Positions 8,004 through 14,152 of a stretch of DNA of 14,152 nucleotides are shown here, in pieces; the first letter of the stretch is position 1; the number at the start of each line of letters is the position of its first letter. The notes under the pieces were generated by a model. That model ran no database searches, had not been told where the DNA came from, and saw nothing but the letters and a program-made list of their open reading frames with translations. Source of the stretch: SYFY01 sp031385325 (GTDB lineage: Bacteria; Pseudomonadota; Gammaproteobacteria; Pseudomonadales; Azotimanducaceae); contig JANNBJ010000208.1 of NCBI GenBank assembly GCA_031385325.1, forward strand, positions 1 to 14,152. Direction: 5' to 3'. The position numbers were made by a program, and so were the translations under genes.

Positions 8004-9041
8004 TTGATCCATCGACTCTGCCTGTTGCTGCTGGTGCTGTTGACGCCCTGGGTCCGCGCCGAATACGAAACCATCACTACCGACGTGCACAAGTTCGAGA
8101 AGGTGGCAGACGGGGTCTACTTCGTCACCGGAATCGGCAAGGTGTTTGTGATGAGCAACTCGCTGGTGATCGTCAATGACAATGGTGTGGTGGTGGTGGA
8201 CTCTCATATCACACCCGCTGCTGCTCGCAGCCTGATTACCGATATCAAGCGCGTCACTGACAAGCCCGTCACCACACTCATCAATTCGCACTTCCACTAT
8301 GACCATTCACACGGCAATCAGTCCTTCGGCCCGGACATCGAGATCATCGGTCACGAGTTCACTCGCGCCAGGATGACCGCAACGCCTCTCGAAGAAGCCA
8401 CGTTCCTGCGAGACAAGACCAACATGCCGAAGTATCTGGAGGGTCTGCAGACCAAACTCGCAGCCACCACCGACGAGGCAGAACGCCGGACGGTCGAAGG
8501 TCAGATCGAGATGCTGAAGAACCACATCGAAGCGACAAAGGAAATAACGCCCCTTGCCCCCAACGTCACCATGAACGATCGCATGACGCTGTTTCGCGGC
8601 GGACGCGAGATTCAACTGCTGTTCCTGGGCCGTGCGCATACCGCCGGAGACATTGCGACCTTCCTGCCGAAGGAACGTGTCGTGTTCACCGGTGACATGA
8701 TGCTAGGCGGCGTGTCCTGGCTGGGTGATGGCTACGTTGATGAGTGGCCGGCGACACTTGAAAAACTCAAGGCGCTGGACTTCGACATCATGCTACCCGG
8801 ACATGGCCCGATCATCACGGAGCGCAATCGCATCGACTTTGTGCAAGCCTACTACCGTGATCTGTGGCAAAAAACCAAGGCTCTGCACGACGCCGGGGTC
8901 AGCGCGGATAATGCCGCCAGGCAGGTCGATCTGACTGCACACGCACAAACACTCGGGATCACGGAAGCTGGTGCGGACCCACTCGCCGTATCCCGGATCT
9001 ATGAACTGCTGGATGGACAAGCCAGGGCCCGTGCCCGGTGA
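8004..9041 (+). CDS. Secreted MBL-fold metallo-hydrolase
   Basis: The protein has 345 residues from the TTG at 8004, which has GGAGGA (7992-7997) at a perfect six-base spacing and gives a compact signal peptide ending VRA19. An ATG at 7980 with a weaker AGGA is a real alternative (eight residues longer, still a signal peptide). The full dinuclear-metal set of the superfamily is present: H96-F-H98-Y-D100-H101, H212 (GRAHTAGD), bridging D231 (FTGDMM) and H267 (LPGHGP). The bridging Asp fits glyoxalase II- or lactonase-like hydrolases better than true beta-lactamases. Between the first motif and H212 there is a charged, mostly helical insertion at about residues 118-180. Its place between two secreted unknowns and downstream of two PQQ dehydrogenases suggests hydrolysis of an ester or lactone intermediate in the periplasm (inference). 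Confidence 0.88.
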   Translation: MIHRLCLLLLVLLTPWVRAEYETITTDVHKFEKVADGVYFVTGIGKVFVMSNSLVIVNDNGVVVVDSHITPAAARSLITDIKRVTDKPVTTLINSHFHYDHSHGNQSFGPDIEIIGHEFTRARMTATPLEEATFLRDKTNMPKYLEGLQTKLAATTDEAERRTVEGQIEMLKNHIEATKEITPLAPNVTMNDRMTLFRGGREIQLLFLGRAHTAGDIATFLPKERVVFTGDMMLGGVSWLGDGYVDEWPATLEKLKALDFDIMLPGHGPIITERNRIDFVQAYYRDLWQKTKALHDAGVSADNAARQVDLTAHAQTLGITEAGADPLAVSRIYELLDGQARARAR

Positions 9042-9073
9042 TGTCCTGTTTCGCCGCCTTCAGGAGAGTACTT

Positions 9074-10084
9074 ATGCAACTTCGTAAACTTGTTGGCATC
9101 TTCAACACCCAACTTGCTCTGGCCGCTCTGGCCAGTTGGGCCGCTGTTGCCGGTCTGGCCATCGCGGCCGACGACATCCCTCGCACGCCGTGGGGTGATC
9201 CGGATCTGCGCGGAACCTGGGACTTCGCGACGATTGCGCCCCTCGAACGCCCCGAAACGTACAAGGACAAGGAGTTCATCACGCTCGAAGACAAGGCAGC
9301 CATCGAAAAATATGTCGCTGATCGTCGTGTCGTGCCGGACAACACTGCCTTCGAAGGCCAGGGTGATGTTGATGTCGGCTACAACTCCTTCTTCCTGGAT
9401 GGCGGCAGCAAGTTCAACGCGACCATGCGTACCTCACAGATCATCGATCCCAATACCGGCTACCTGCCGGCGCGCACGCAGGAGGCCAAGGACCGTCGCA
9501 AGGCCTGGCAAGCGGCACTGAGCCGACCACCACGTGGCCCTGAAGACCGCACGCCCGCCGAGCGCTGTCTGCTCGGATTCAATTCCGGACCACCCTACAC
9601 ACCCGGGGCCTACAACAATTTCGTTGAGATCTTTCAAACCAGGGACAACGTCGCGTTTCATGCAGAAATGGTGAACGATCATCGTGTCATCCCGACCCTG
9701 CCCGTGCCACCACTGCCGGACAACATGCGGCTGTGGAAAGGTAATTCCTCCGGTGCCTGGGATGGCGACACTTTTGTGGTCGTCACCACCAACTTCAACC
9801 CGCAGACCCGGGCGTTCGGTACCACGGAGGACCTCAAGCTCACCGAGAAATTCAAGCGCTTGAGCAAGGAACGCCTGCTGTATCAATACACCATCGATGA
9901 CACGCGCACCTACGCTACCGCCTGGACCGGTGAATTCGAGATGGTGCTGACCGACAAGCAGATGTTTGAGTATGCCTGTCACGAAGGCAACTACGCGATG
10001 CCCATGATGCTGGAAGGCGCGCGCAAGGAAGAACGTGAAGGCAAGAAGGACGACACCTGGCTGCCAACCTGGCACCGAGGTTGA
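9074..10084 (+). CDS. Uncharacterised secreted protein (distant relative of 7103-7975)
   Basis: The protein has 336 residues. ATG 9074 is preceded by AGGAGAG with a five-base spacer, clearly better than GTG 9038, which overlaps the previous stop. The signal peptide is long (about 31 residues, A-I-A cleavage). The mature start contains T-P-W-G-D-P-D-L-R-G-T-W, the same opening motif as in the gene at 7103. Further shared landmarks in the same order are a Cys (C165, against C117 there), an xIFQTRDN strand and RVI, G-A-W229-D-G-D-T-F-V-V, an LTEKF strand, a YTIDD segment, and a final FEYAC. It has an extra charged helical stretch at about residues 55-85 and a lysine/glutamate-rich tail. The two are best seen as diverged members of one uncharacterised family. 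No enzymatic motif is recognised. It is the last gene before the repeat element at 10126-10275. Confidence 0.8.
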   Translation: MQLRKLVGIFNTQLALAALASWAAVAGLAIAADDIPRTPWGDPDLRGTWDFATIAPLERPETYKDKEFITLEDKAAIEKYVADRRVVPDNTAFEGQGDVDVGYNSFFLDGGSKFNATMRTSQIIDPNTGYLPARTQEAKDRRKAWQAALSRPPRGPEDRTPAERCLLGFNSGPPYTPGAYNNFVEIFQTRDNVAFHAEMVNDHRVIPTLPVPPLPDNMRLWKGNSSGAWDGDTFVVVTTNFNPQTRAFGTTEDLKLTEKFKRLSKERLLYQYTIDDTRTYATAWTGEFEMVLTDKQMFEYACHEGNYAMPMMLEGARKEEREGKKDDTWLPTWHRG

Positions 10085-10136
10085 ACCACCGGCCGAAGCG
10101 ACCACACGCACTCAAAACCAGTCTCGTTAAGGTCAC

Positions 10137-10168
10137 TCTGATCAATTCGCTCCTGCGAATCGATCAGA
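10137..10168 (+). repeat. Stem-loop 1 of the hairpin array
   Basis: Arms at 10137-10150 and 10155-10168 pair over 14 positions with a single A·C mismatch (10144/10161) around a TCCT loop. The outer part of the arms is TCTGATC/GATCAGA, the same motif that builds stem-loop 5. Confidence 0.7.
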
Positions 10169-10170
10169 TC

Positions 10171-10187
10171 GGAACACTACGTGTTCC
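10171..10187 (+). repeat. Stem-loop 2 of the hairpin array
   Basis: GGAACAC and GTGTTCC form a perfect 7-bp stem around a TAC loop, two bases after stem-loop 1. Confidence 0.65.
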
Positions 10188-10192
10188 TCGCA

Positions 10193-10218
10193 TTTTCCCT
10201 GCGTTTCACGCACGAAAA
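10193..10218 (+). repeat. Stem-loop 3 of the hairpin array
   Basis: An inner perfect stem TGCGT/ACGCA (10200-10204 and 10208-10212, TTC loop) is enclosed by an outer TTTTC/GAAAA stem (10193-10197 and 10214-10218), with a small asymmetric internal loop between them. Confidence 0.6.
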
Positions 10219-10221
10219 ATG

Positions 10222-10241
10222 GTGGTGCTTCCCTGCACCAC
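10222..10241 (+). repeat. Stem-loop 4 of the hairpin array
   Basis: GTGGTGC (10222-10228) and GCACCAC (10235-10241) form a perfect 7-bp stem with a TTCCCT loop. It lies three bases after stem-loop 3 and one base before stem-loop 5. Confidence 0.65.
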
Positions 10242-10242
10242 A

Positions 10243-10272
10243 AAGGAAGGTCTGATTGATCAGACCTTCCTT
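10243..10272 (+). repeat. Stem-loop 5: perfect 14-bp inverted repeat; weak terminator candidate
   Basis: AAGGAAGGTCTGAT (10243-10256) is exactly repeated in inverted form at 10259-10272 with two bases between. It is the strongest palindrome in the window and ends five bases before the transporter start. As RNA it would form a stable hairpin that could end transcription of the upstream run, but what follows is TTAACCTG rather than a T-tract, so a classical intrinsic terminator is doubtful. It also forms the right end of the proposed mobile element. Confidence 0.75.
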
Positions 10273-10277
10273 AACCT

Positions 10278-11597
10278 GTGAGCACTGCCTCGAACGCCCC
10301 CCTCATAACAGCAAACGACGCGGAACCAGCGGCGCCGCGGGATTACCCCAAGCTGTTTGTGCTCGGTATCCTGCACATGGGCCAGTATTTTCCGATGGCT
10401 TTCATCGGCAGTGCATTGCCGTTTGTATTTCGCAAGGAAGGTCTTCCGCTGGAAATGTTCTGGGTGCTGGCCCTGATCGCAATCCCCAACTGGTTCAAGT
10501 GGCTGATCGCTCTGGTGGTGGACCGCTACAGTATCCAGCGCATCGGCCATCGCAAAACCTGGATCATCCCGTGCACCATCATCGGCGCCTGTTGTTATGG
10601 CGTGCTGTCATTCTTCCCCCCAAAACTGGATCTGCTCTATCCCATCGTCGGTATCCTGTTTTTCAAGACCTGCATCATGGCGGCCCAGGACATTGCCGTG
10701 GACGCGTATGCCGCCGAATCGATCTAGGCACACGAACGCTCAGTCGGCACATCGATCATCAACTTCCTGGCTGCGGTCGGTGGCATGCTGGGTCTGGGTG
10801 CTGTCGCGCTGGTCGACAGCTTCGGCTGGACCACAGCCACCATGGCCGCGTCTTCACTGCTGATCCTGGCTGCACTCCCCGCCATCATTCGCAAGGAGCC
10901 ACCGCCCCCGGAGTTGACTCGTCAGCGGTTGGCGCGCGGTGAAGCACCCAGCCTGCTGACAGCGCTGCGACGACCGGACTCCTGGCGCATTCTTCCCCTG
11001 CTGTTTGTGTTCGGATTTGGCGGTCACTTCTTCGGTTCGATGGTCGGCCCTTTTTTCGCCGACAAGGGCTGGACGCTCACCCAGTTCGGCCTCTTCAACG
11101 CGGCTTGCGCATTCATCGGTGGTGGCCTTGGTGCGGTGGTAACACCGTGGCTGGTGGACCGTCTGGGATTACGCAATGCCGGCTTGATCGGAGTCGCAAC
11201 GCTGCCCCTGCAGGGTATCCTCTTCGGCCTGCTGGCCTGGCTACCAGATCTGCCCGCCATGCCGATGCTCATTGTATTGGTCGCAACCGCACAATTCGTG
11301 ACCTCGCCCTATGGATATGCCCTCAGCACTTCTCGCTTTCGCTGGGTCTCCAAGGCACAGGCCGGCACGGACTACAGCATGCAGTCGAGTGTCTGGAACA
11401 TGGGCATCTGGGTGGCGGGATCAACGGCTGGCGTGTTGGGTGCGACTGTCGGCTGGACCCTGTTCTTTCCTGTCGCAGGACTGCTCGCCGCATCCGGTGG
11501 TCTGTATTACGTCCTGATGTTCAACCGCATCGAAACCATGGTGCAGGCCCGTGAGCAAGCGGACGCCCGCCAACACGCGATTGCCGAGGCAATGTAG
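10278..11597 (+). pseudogene. MFS transporter (AmpG/acetyl-CoA-transporter-like), interrupted by in-frame TAG
   Basis: One continuous frame of 440 codons, terminal TAG included, encodes a 12-helix inner-membrane permease, but codon 150 (10725-10727) is TAG. Helices 1-4 precede it (about residues 25-145) and helices 5-12 follow, with no frameshift; homology-like sequence resumes at once with AHERSVGTSIINF. The motif QDIAVDAYAAES just before the stop and LVVDRY after helix 2 resemble AmpG-like and acetyl-CoA-transporter-like MFS proteins. GTG 10278 is the first possible start, because TAA at 10272-10274 closes the frame upstream, and it has no visible ribosome site. A restart at ATG 10785 would lack four helices and part of the fifth. 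The gene is probably a recent pseudogene; a sequencing or assembly error, or a polymorphism, is also possible. It likely once imported or exported a compound of this pathway. Confidence 0.78.
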
Positions 11598-11633
11598 GGA
11601 AAGCGCGAGGCGCACAGGTCGCCCCGACCTCTG
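11598..11633. terminator. Short convergent gap with a hairpin
   Basis: Only 36 bases separate the converging transporter and amidohydrolase genes. AGGTCG/CGACCT at 11616-11630 forms a 6-bp stem with a CCC loop and can extend by three pairs past one mismatch. It could act on both strands, but no T-tract follows on either side, so the terminator reading is weak. Confidence 0.25.
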
Positions 11634-12800
11634 TCAGCCCCCAGCCGTCAGGCTATGCCCCATCATGTCTTCGAAGTTGCCACGGTAGAAGGCATCAAGC
11701 TTCGCCGCAGGCAGACCTTCAGTCGACTTCTGAAAACGTCCATACGGATTCCGGCCGCCTTCGACGTGGGGGTAGTCCGTACTGAACATGCAGATCTCCG
11801 GCCCTGAGTTCTCAATGATCCAACCAGTGGGTTCTGTGGGGTATGGCGTGACGCGCACCTGCCTCGCCACGTATTCCGAAGGCTTGAGCTCGAGCTGCTG
11901 CAAACGCTCCTCGTGACGCCCGAACGCTTCCAGTGCGGCGTCGAGTTGGCGCAGGTACCCGGGCACCCATACCGCGCCGAGTTCGATAATGCCAACCTTG
12001 AGCTTTGGGAAACGATCGAGCACACCATCCAGGATGAGCATCGACAGTGCCTGCTGCGGTCCGGAGGGAATAGCCATGTAAGAGATCGAACGAAAGTTCT
12101 CGTCACCGCCGTGGAAGTCAGGAACCACAGGCAGGCCATTGTTCTTGTGCGCTGCTGGCAACACAAAATCGGCCGCTCCGACGTGGAAGATGATTGGCAG
12201 GCCGGCTTCCTGCGCTCTAGCCCAGACACCATCCAGACCGACATGACTGGTGGCGTGATGCCTGGGGCACGCCCAGGGAATCAGCAGTGCCCGGGCGCCG
12301 ATGGTGATCGCATCGCCGGCTGTTTGAACCGCTCGTTCCATATCAGCGAGCGGCACATTGCAAACCGGCAGCAACCGCGGATCAACGCTGCAGAACTCGA
12401 CCTGTGCACGATTGCTGGCGCGCGCCATGCCGTACAGCAGTTCGTAGTCGTCGCCGTGTTCAAGGCTCTCCAGCAGGACGTTGGACGTGGTCGGAAACAC
12501 GAGCTGCGAGGCGACACCGATCAGATCGAGTGCCTTCGAGCGGTCCTCTTTGCGAAAGGAACCAATGGCGAGGTTGTTCTTGCGTGCCATGAATTCAACA
12601 TCGTCCCGGGAACGAAAAACCGGGTCGTTCTGTTTGGCGAGCACTGCTTCGAATTGAACTTCCCGGTTCTCGAAGGGGCGATTGAACGCTGCGCGCACCG
12701 CGTCCCGCACGTGGGGATCGGCAAACGGCGTCAACCAGTCACGGGTCTCCATGACGTGGGCGTCGGCATCATGAACGATGCGGTCTGCGATGTAGGGCAT
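11634..12800 (-). CDS. Amidohydrolase family protein (amidohydrolase 2 type)
   Basis: The protein has 388 residues from the ATG whose complement lies at 12798-12800, with AGGAA about nine bases upstream. A longer frame to 12926 would overlap the preceding gene and adds no conserved sequence. The N-terminal D-A-D-A-H15-V-M-E pattern, the IIFH206VG strand and S-T-D342-Y-P-H are typical of metal-dependent TIM-barrel amidohydrolases of the family that includes aminocarboxymuconate-semialdehyde decarboxylase and LigW-type decarboxylases, as well as hydrolases. No signal peptide is seen, so it is cytoplasmic. Members cleave C-N, C-O or C-C bonds of carboxylated or ring compounds, and the reaction here cannot be assigned. 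It lies 46 bases after the CoA-transferase on the same strand, so the two are probably one transcript. It is transcribed towards the broken transporter. Confidence 0.85.
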   Translation of the reverse strand: MPYIADRIVHDADAHVMETRDWLTPFADPHVRDAVRAAFNRPFENREVQFEAVLAKQNDPVFRSRDDVEFMARKNNLAIGSFRKEDRSKALDLIGVASQLVFPTTSNVLLESLEHGDDYELLYGMARASNRAQVEFCSVDPRLLPVCNVPLADMERAVQTAGDAITIGARALLIPWACPRHHATSHVGLDGVWARAQEAGLPIIFHVGAADFVLPAAHKNNGLPVVPDFHGGDENFRSISYMAIPSGPQQALSMLILDGVLDRFPKLKVGIIELGAVWVPGYLRQLDAALEAFGRHEERLQQLELKPSEYVARQVRVTPYPTEPTGWIIENSGPEICMFSTDYPHVEGGRNPYGRFQKSTEGLPAAKLDAFYRGNFEDMMGHSLTAGG

Positions 12801-12846
12801 GGCACGCTGTTCCTGTGTGACTGGATTCTGTCGGCCGGGTATCACT

Positions 12847-14152
12847 TCATCGGGCGGCAACCGGTACTGTACCAACGACATCGTCAATAAACAGCGGCAC
12901 GATATCGTCATCGCTGAGGCCAGCAAGTGTTGTCAGTACTTCGCTGAGGTGTTCACCCAGCAGCGGCGCCCGCCGCGTTGGTGGCGGCTGCGTCTTGGCA
13001 AAGTGATAAGGCTGCACCGGGTAATGATGTGTGCCCAGGCCGGGCCGCTCCTGTGGAATAAAGGCACCGCGTGCCTGCAGATGTGGATCGGCGAGCAGTT
13101 CCGGACCATTCATGACAGCACCCGCTGTCACCCCGGCTTGTTGCAAAACATGCATGAGTTCAATGTGCTGGTGATCGCGTGTCCAGTCTGCGATCACAGC
13201 ATCGAGACGTTCCTGAGCTGCGCGACGACCACTGGCGAAGTTCAGCTCGTGTTCTGCGAGCAGATCATCTCGCCCCATAAGGTGCGCCAGTAACTGCCAC
13301 TGCGAATCCCCCGCACAGGTAATGCCGATCCAGCCATTGTCACGGCAGGGATAGATGCCCTGCGGTGCATGCACCCCATGTGCATTGCCAACACGCCCCG
13401 GATCATGCCTCGCGAGTGACCAGCCGGTCATGAGATCGCCGACATAAAGATTGCACGCTTCGATTTGACTGAAGTCGATGTGTTGTCCTTCATCGGTCCG
13501 TTTGCGGAAGTACAACGCAGAAAGCACGGCAGTGGCACCCAGCACGCCGGAATACAGATCGCCACCGGTCGTGCCTGTGAACATCGGTTCTTCATCGGCG
13601 TATCCAGTCAGATGCGTAAAGCCTGCGAACTGTTCCGTCGACATGCCAAAGGCGACATAGTCCTTCCATGAGCCGGTTGCGCCGAATCCCGACAGAGAAA
13701 TCATGATCAATCGCGAATTAAGCGCACGCAGCGTCGCGTAATCGAGACCGAACTGCGCCATCACCCGTGGTGTGTAGTTCTCGATCAGCACGTCGGCGTC
13801 ACGGACCAACGTCTTCAGGATATCGCGGCCACGTGCATCCGTCAGATCCAGGGTGATATCGCGCTTGTTACGGTTAACCCAGTTGAAATACGGCGAGGAT
13901 TCCCAGTCGGGAACGGAACCCGATGATATCGAGCCGCTGCCGCGCCAACCATCGATGCGCTGCACGGACTCGACCTTGATGACGTCAGCGCCTGCATCGG
14001 CACACATCTGTGCGCAGACAGGGCCTGCGAAAAACATGGACAGGTCGAGGATGCGGAGTCCCTCAAGTGGCAACGGATGCGGATCGTCAGTTCCGACTGG
14101 AGGGGCAGTCGTCTGCCTTGTCTCACCGGCTGCCAGTTCGGCCAGCACCTCG
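12847..14152 (-). CDS. Family III (CaiB/BaiF) CoA-transferase, 5' partial
   Basis: The frame is open to the window edge; a GTG at 14148 exists but is unlikely to be the true start. The domain begins at about residue 30 (counted from 14148) with LEGLRILDLSMFFAGP and GADVIKVE, the standard opening of CaiB/BaiF enzymes, which move CoA between carboxylic acids in the cytoplasm. Asp197, in T-G-G-D-L-Y-S-G, is the likely catalytic aspartate that forms the acyl anhydride, followed by the helix ending in RKRTDEGQHIDFSQIEA. The C-terminus has the usual LLGEHLSEVL tail. The residues before the domain (EVLAELAAG, then a Thr/Pro-rich linker) look like the tail of another CaiB domain, which suggests a tandem double-domain protein whose first half lies outside. 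The acid substrate is unknown. It is followed by the amidohydrolase gene. Confidence 0.9.
   Translation of the reverse strand, partial: EVLAELAAGETRQTTAPPVGTDDPHPLPLEGLRILDLSMFFAGPVCAQMCADAGADVIKVESVQRIDGWRGSGSISSGSVPDWESSPYFNWVNRNKRDITLDLTDARGRDILKTLVRDADVLIENYTPRVMAQFGLDYATLRALNSRLIMISLSGFGATGSWKDYVAFGMSTEQFAGFTHLTGYADEEPMFTGTTGGDLYSGVLGATAVLSALYFRKRTDEGQHIDFSQIEACNLYVGDLMTGWSLARHDPGRVGNAHGVHAPQGIYPCRDNGWIGITCAGDSQWQLLAHLMGRDDLLAEHELNFASGRRAAQERLDAVIADWTRDHQHIELMHVLQQAGVTAGAVMNGPELLADPHLQARGAFIPQERPGLGTHHYPVQPYHFAKTQPPPTRRAPLLGEHLSEVLTTLAGLSDDDIVPLFIDDVVGTVPVAAR

Larger units (their letters stand above)
10126..10275. mobile_element. MITE-like inverted-repeat element with TTAA at both ends
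   Basis: The core at 10131-10270 (140 bp) is flanked by TTAA on both sides (10127-10130 and 10271-10274). The ends are imperfect inverted repeats: the left end reads GGTCACTCTGATCAAT and the right end, reverse-complemented, reads GGAAGGTCTGATCAAT, 12 of 16 identical with ten in a row. Counting the flanking bases, GTTAAGG is matched by CCTTAAC. TTAA fits the YTAR target duplication of the IS5 subgroup, and the right end resembles the GGAAGGT start of IS5 ends (recalled, not searched). The interior codes for nothing and folds into consecutive hairpins. Removing the core and one TTAA leaves a normal 49-bp gap between neighbouring genes. A regulatory RNA or a chance palindrome cluster is the main alternative. 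Confidence 0.42.

Noticed and set aside
10137..10272. CRISPR array
   Set aside because: The repeats are inverted, differ from each other and are nearly adjacent; there are no direct repeats with spacers.
10126..10275. Integron attC recombination site
   Set aside because: The outer boxes read GTTAAGG then CCTTAAC, the reverse of the attC order (AAC at the left, GTT at the right), and several separate hairpins replace the single long stem. No integrase or cassette array is present.
10725..10727. Amber codon read as an amino acid (recoding)
   Set aside because: The same gene ends in TAG, no other gene in the window has an internal TAG, and all others end in TGA or TAA. Simple mutation is a better explanation, though readthrough cannot be excluded.
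10256..10942. Plus-strand frame of 228 codons bridging the amber stop of the transporter
   Set aside because: Its translation is Arg/His/Pro-rich with no membrane helices, while the other frame gives a clean 12-TM permease on both sides of the stop.
8004..11597. Beta-lactam resistance unit (MBL enzyme plus AmpG-like permease)
   Set aside because: The MBL protein has the bridging-Asp hydrolase pattern rather than a beta-lactamase pattern, the transporter only resembles AmpG loosely and is broken, and the surrounding genes are metabolic.
11913..12890. Plus-strand open frame of 325 codons opposite the amidohydrolase
   Set aside because: It is the shadow of a well-supported minus-strand gene with clear family motifs; its own translation shows no recognisable domain and no ribosome site.
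12801..12926. N-terminal extension of the amidohydrolase
   Set aside because: It would overlap the CoA-transferase gene, and the conserved family sequence begins only after the methionine encoded at 12800.

Overview
The window looks like chromosomal DNA from a moderately GC-rich Gram-negative bacterium. It is most likely a member of the Pseudomonadota, perhaps a gammaproteobacterium, though this rests only on codon use, lipobox-type export signals, PQQ enzymes and the protein families present. Coding density is high and no RNA genes were seen. No stretch longer than 300 bases lacks a gene; the longest gap is 193 bases.

Layout. The left edge (1-1328, +) is the C-terminal part of an acyl-CoA carboxylase carboxyltransferase, probably the end of a fused biotin-dependent enzyme. 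Next come seven consecutive plus-strand genes (1384-10084), all of which appear to encode exported proteins: a lipoprotein PQQ dehydrogenase with a haem domain inserted in the propeller; a lipoprotein class II-like cytochrome c; a small DUF6152-type protein; a second PQQ alcohol dehydrogenase with a C-terminal haem domain; an uncharacterised secreted protein; a secreted metallo-beta-lactamase-fold hydrolase; and a second, distantly similar uncharacterised secreted protein. A hairpin-dense 140-150 bp element bounded by TTAA then separates this run from a 12-TM MFS transporter gene (10278-11597), which is interrupted by an in-frame TAG. The right end, convergent on the minus strand, holds an amidohydrolase and the end of a family III CoA-transferase that runs off the window.

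How the parts may work together (inference). The two quinoproteins and the monohaem lipoprotein could form a periplasmic electron-transfer module that oxidises an alcohol, sugar or related substrate. The exported MBL-fold enzyme could hydrolyse an ester or lactone formed on the way. The product could be imported, originally by the MFS protein, then activated by the CoA-transferase and carboxylated by the acyl-CoA carboxylase, with the amidohydrolase acting on a ring or carboxylate intermediate. The substrate cannot be read from the sequence, and no PQQ-biosynthesis or cytochrome-maturation genes lie in the window.

Most worth a second look: the run of seven exported proteins with two members of one uncharacterised family, the MITE-like hairpin array at 10126-10275, and the amber codon splitting the transporter.
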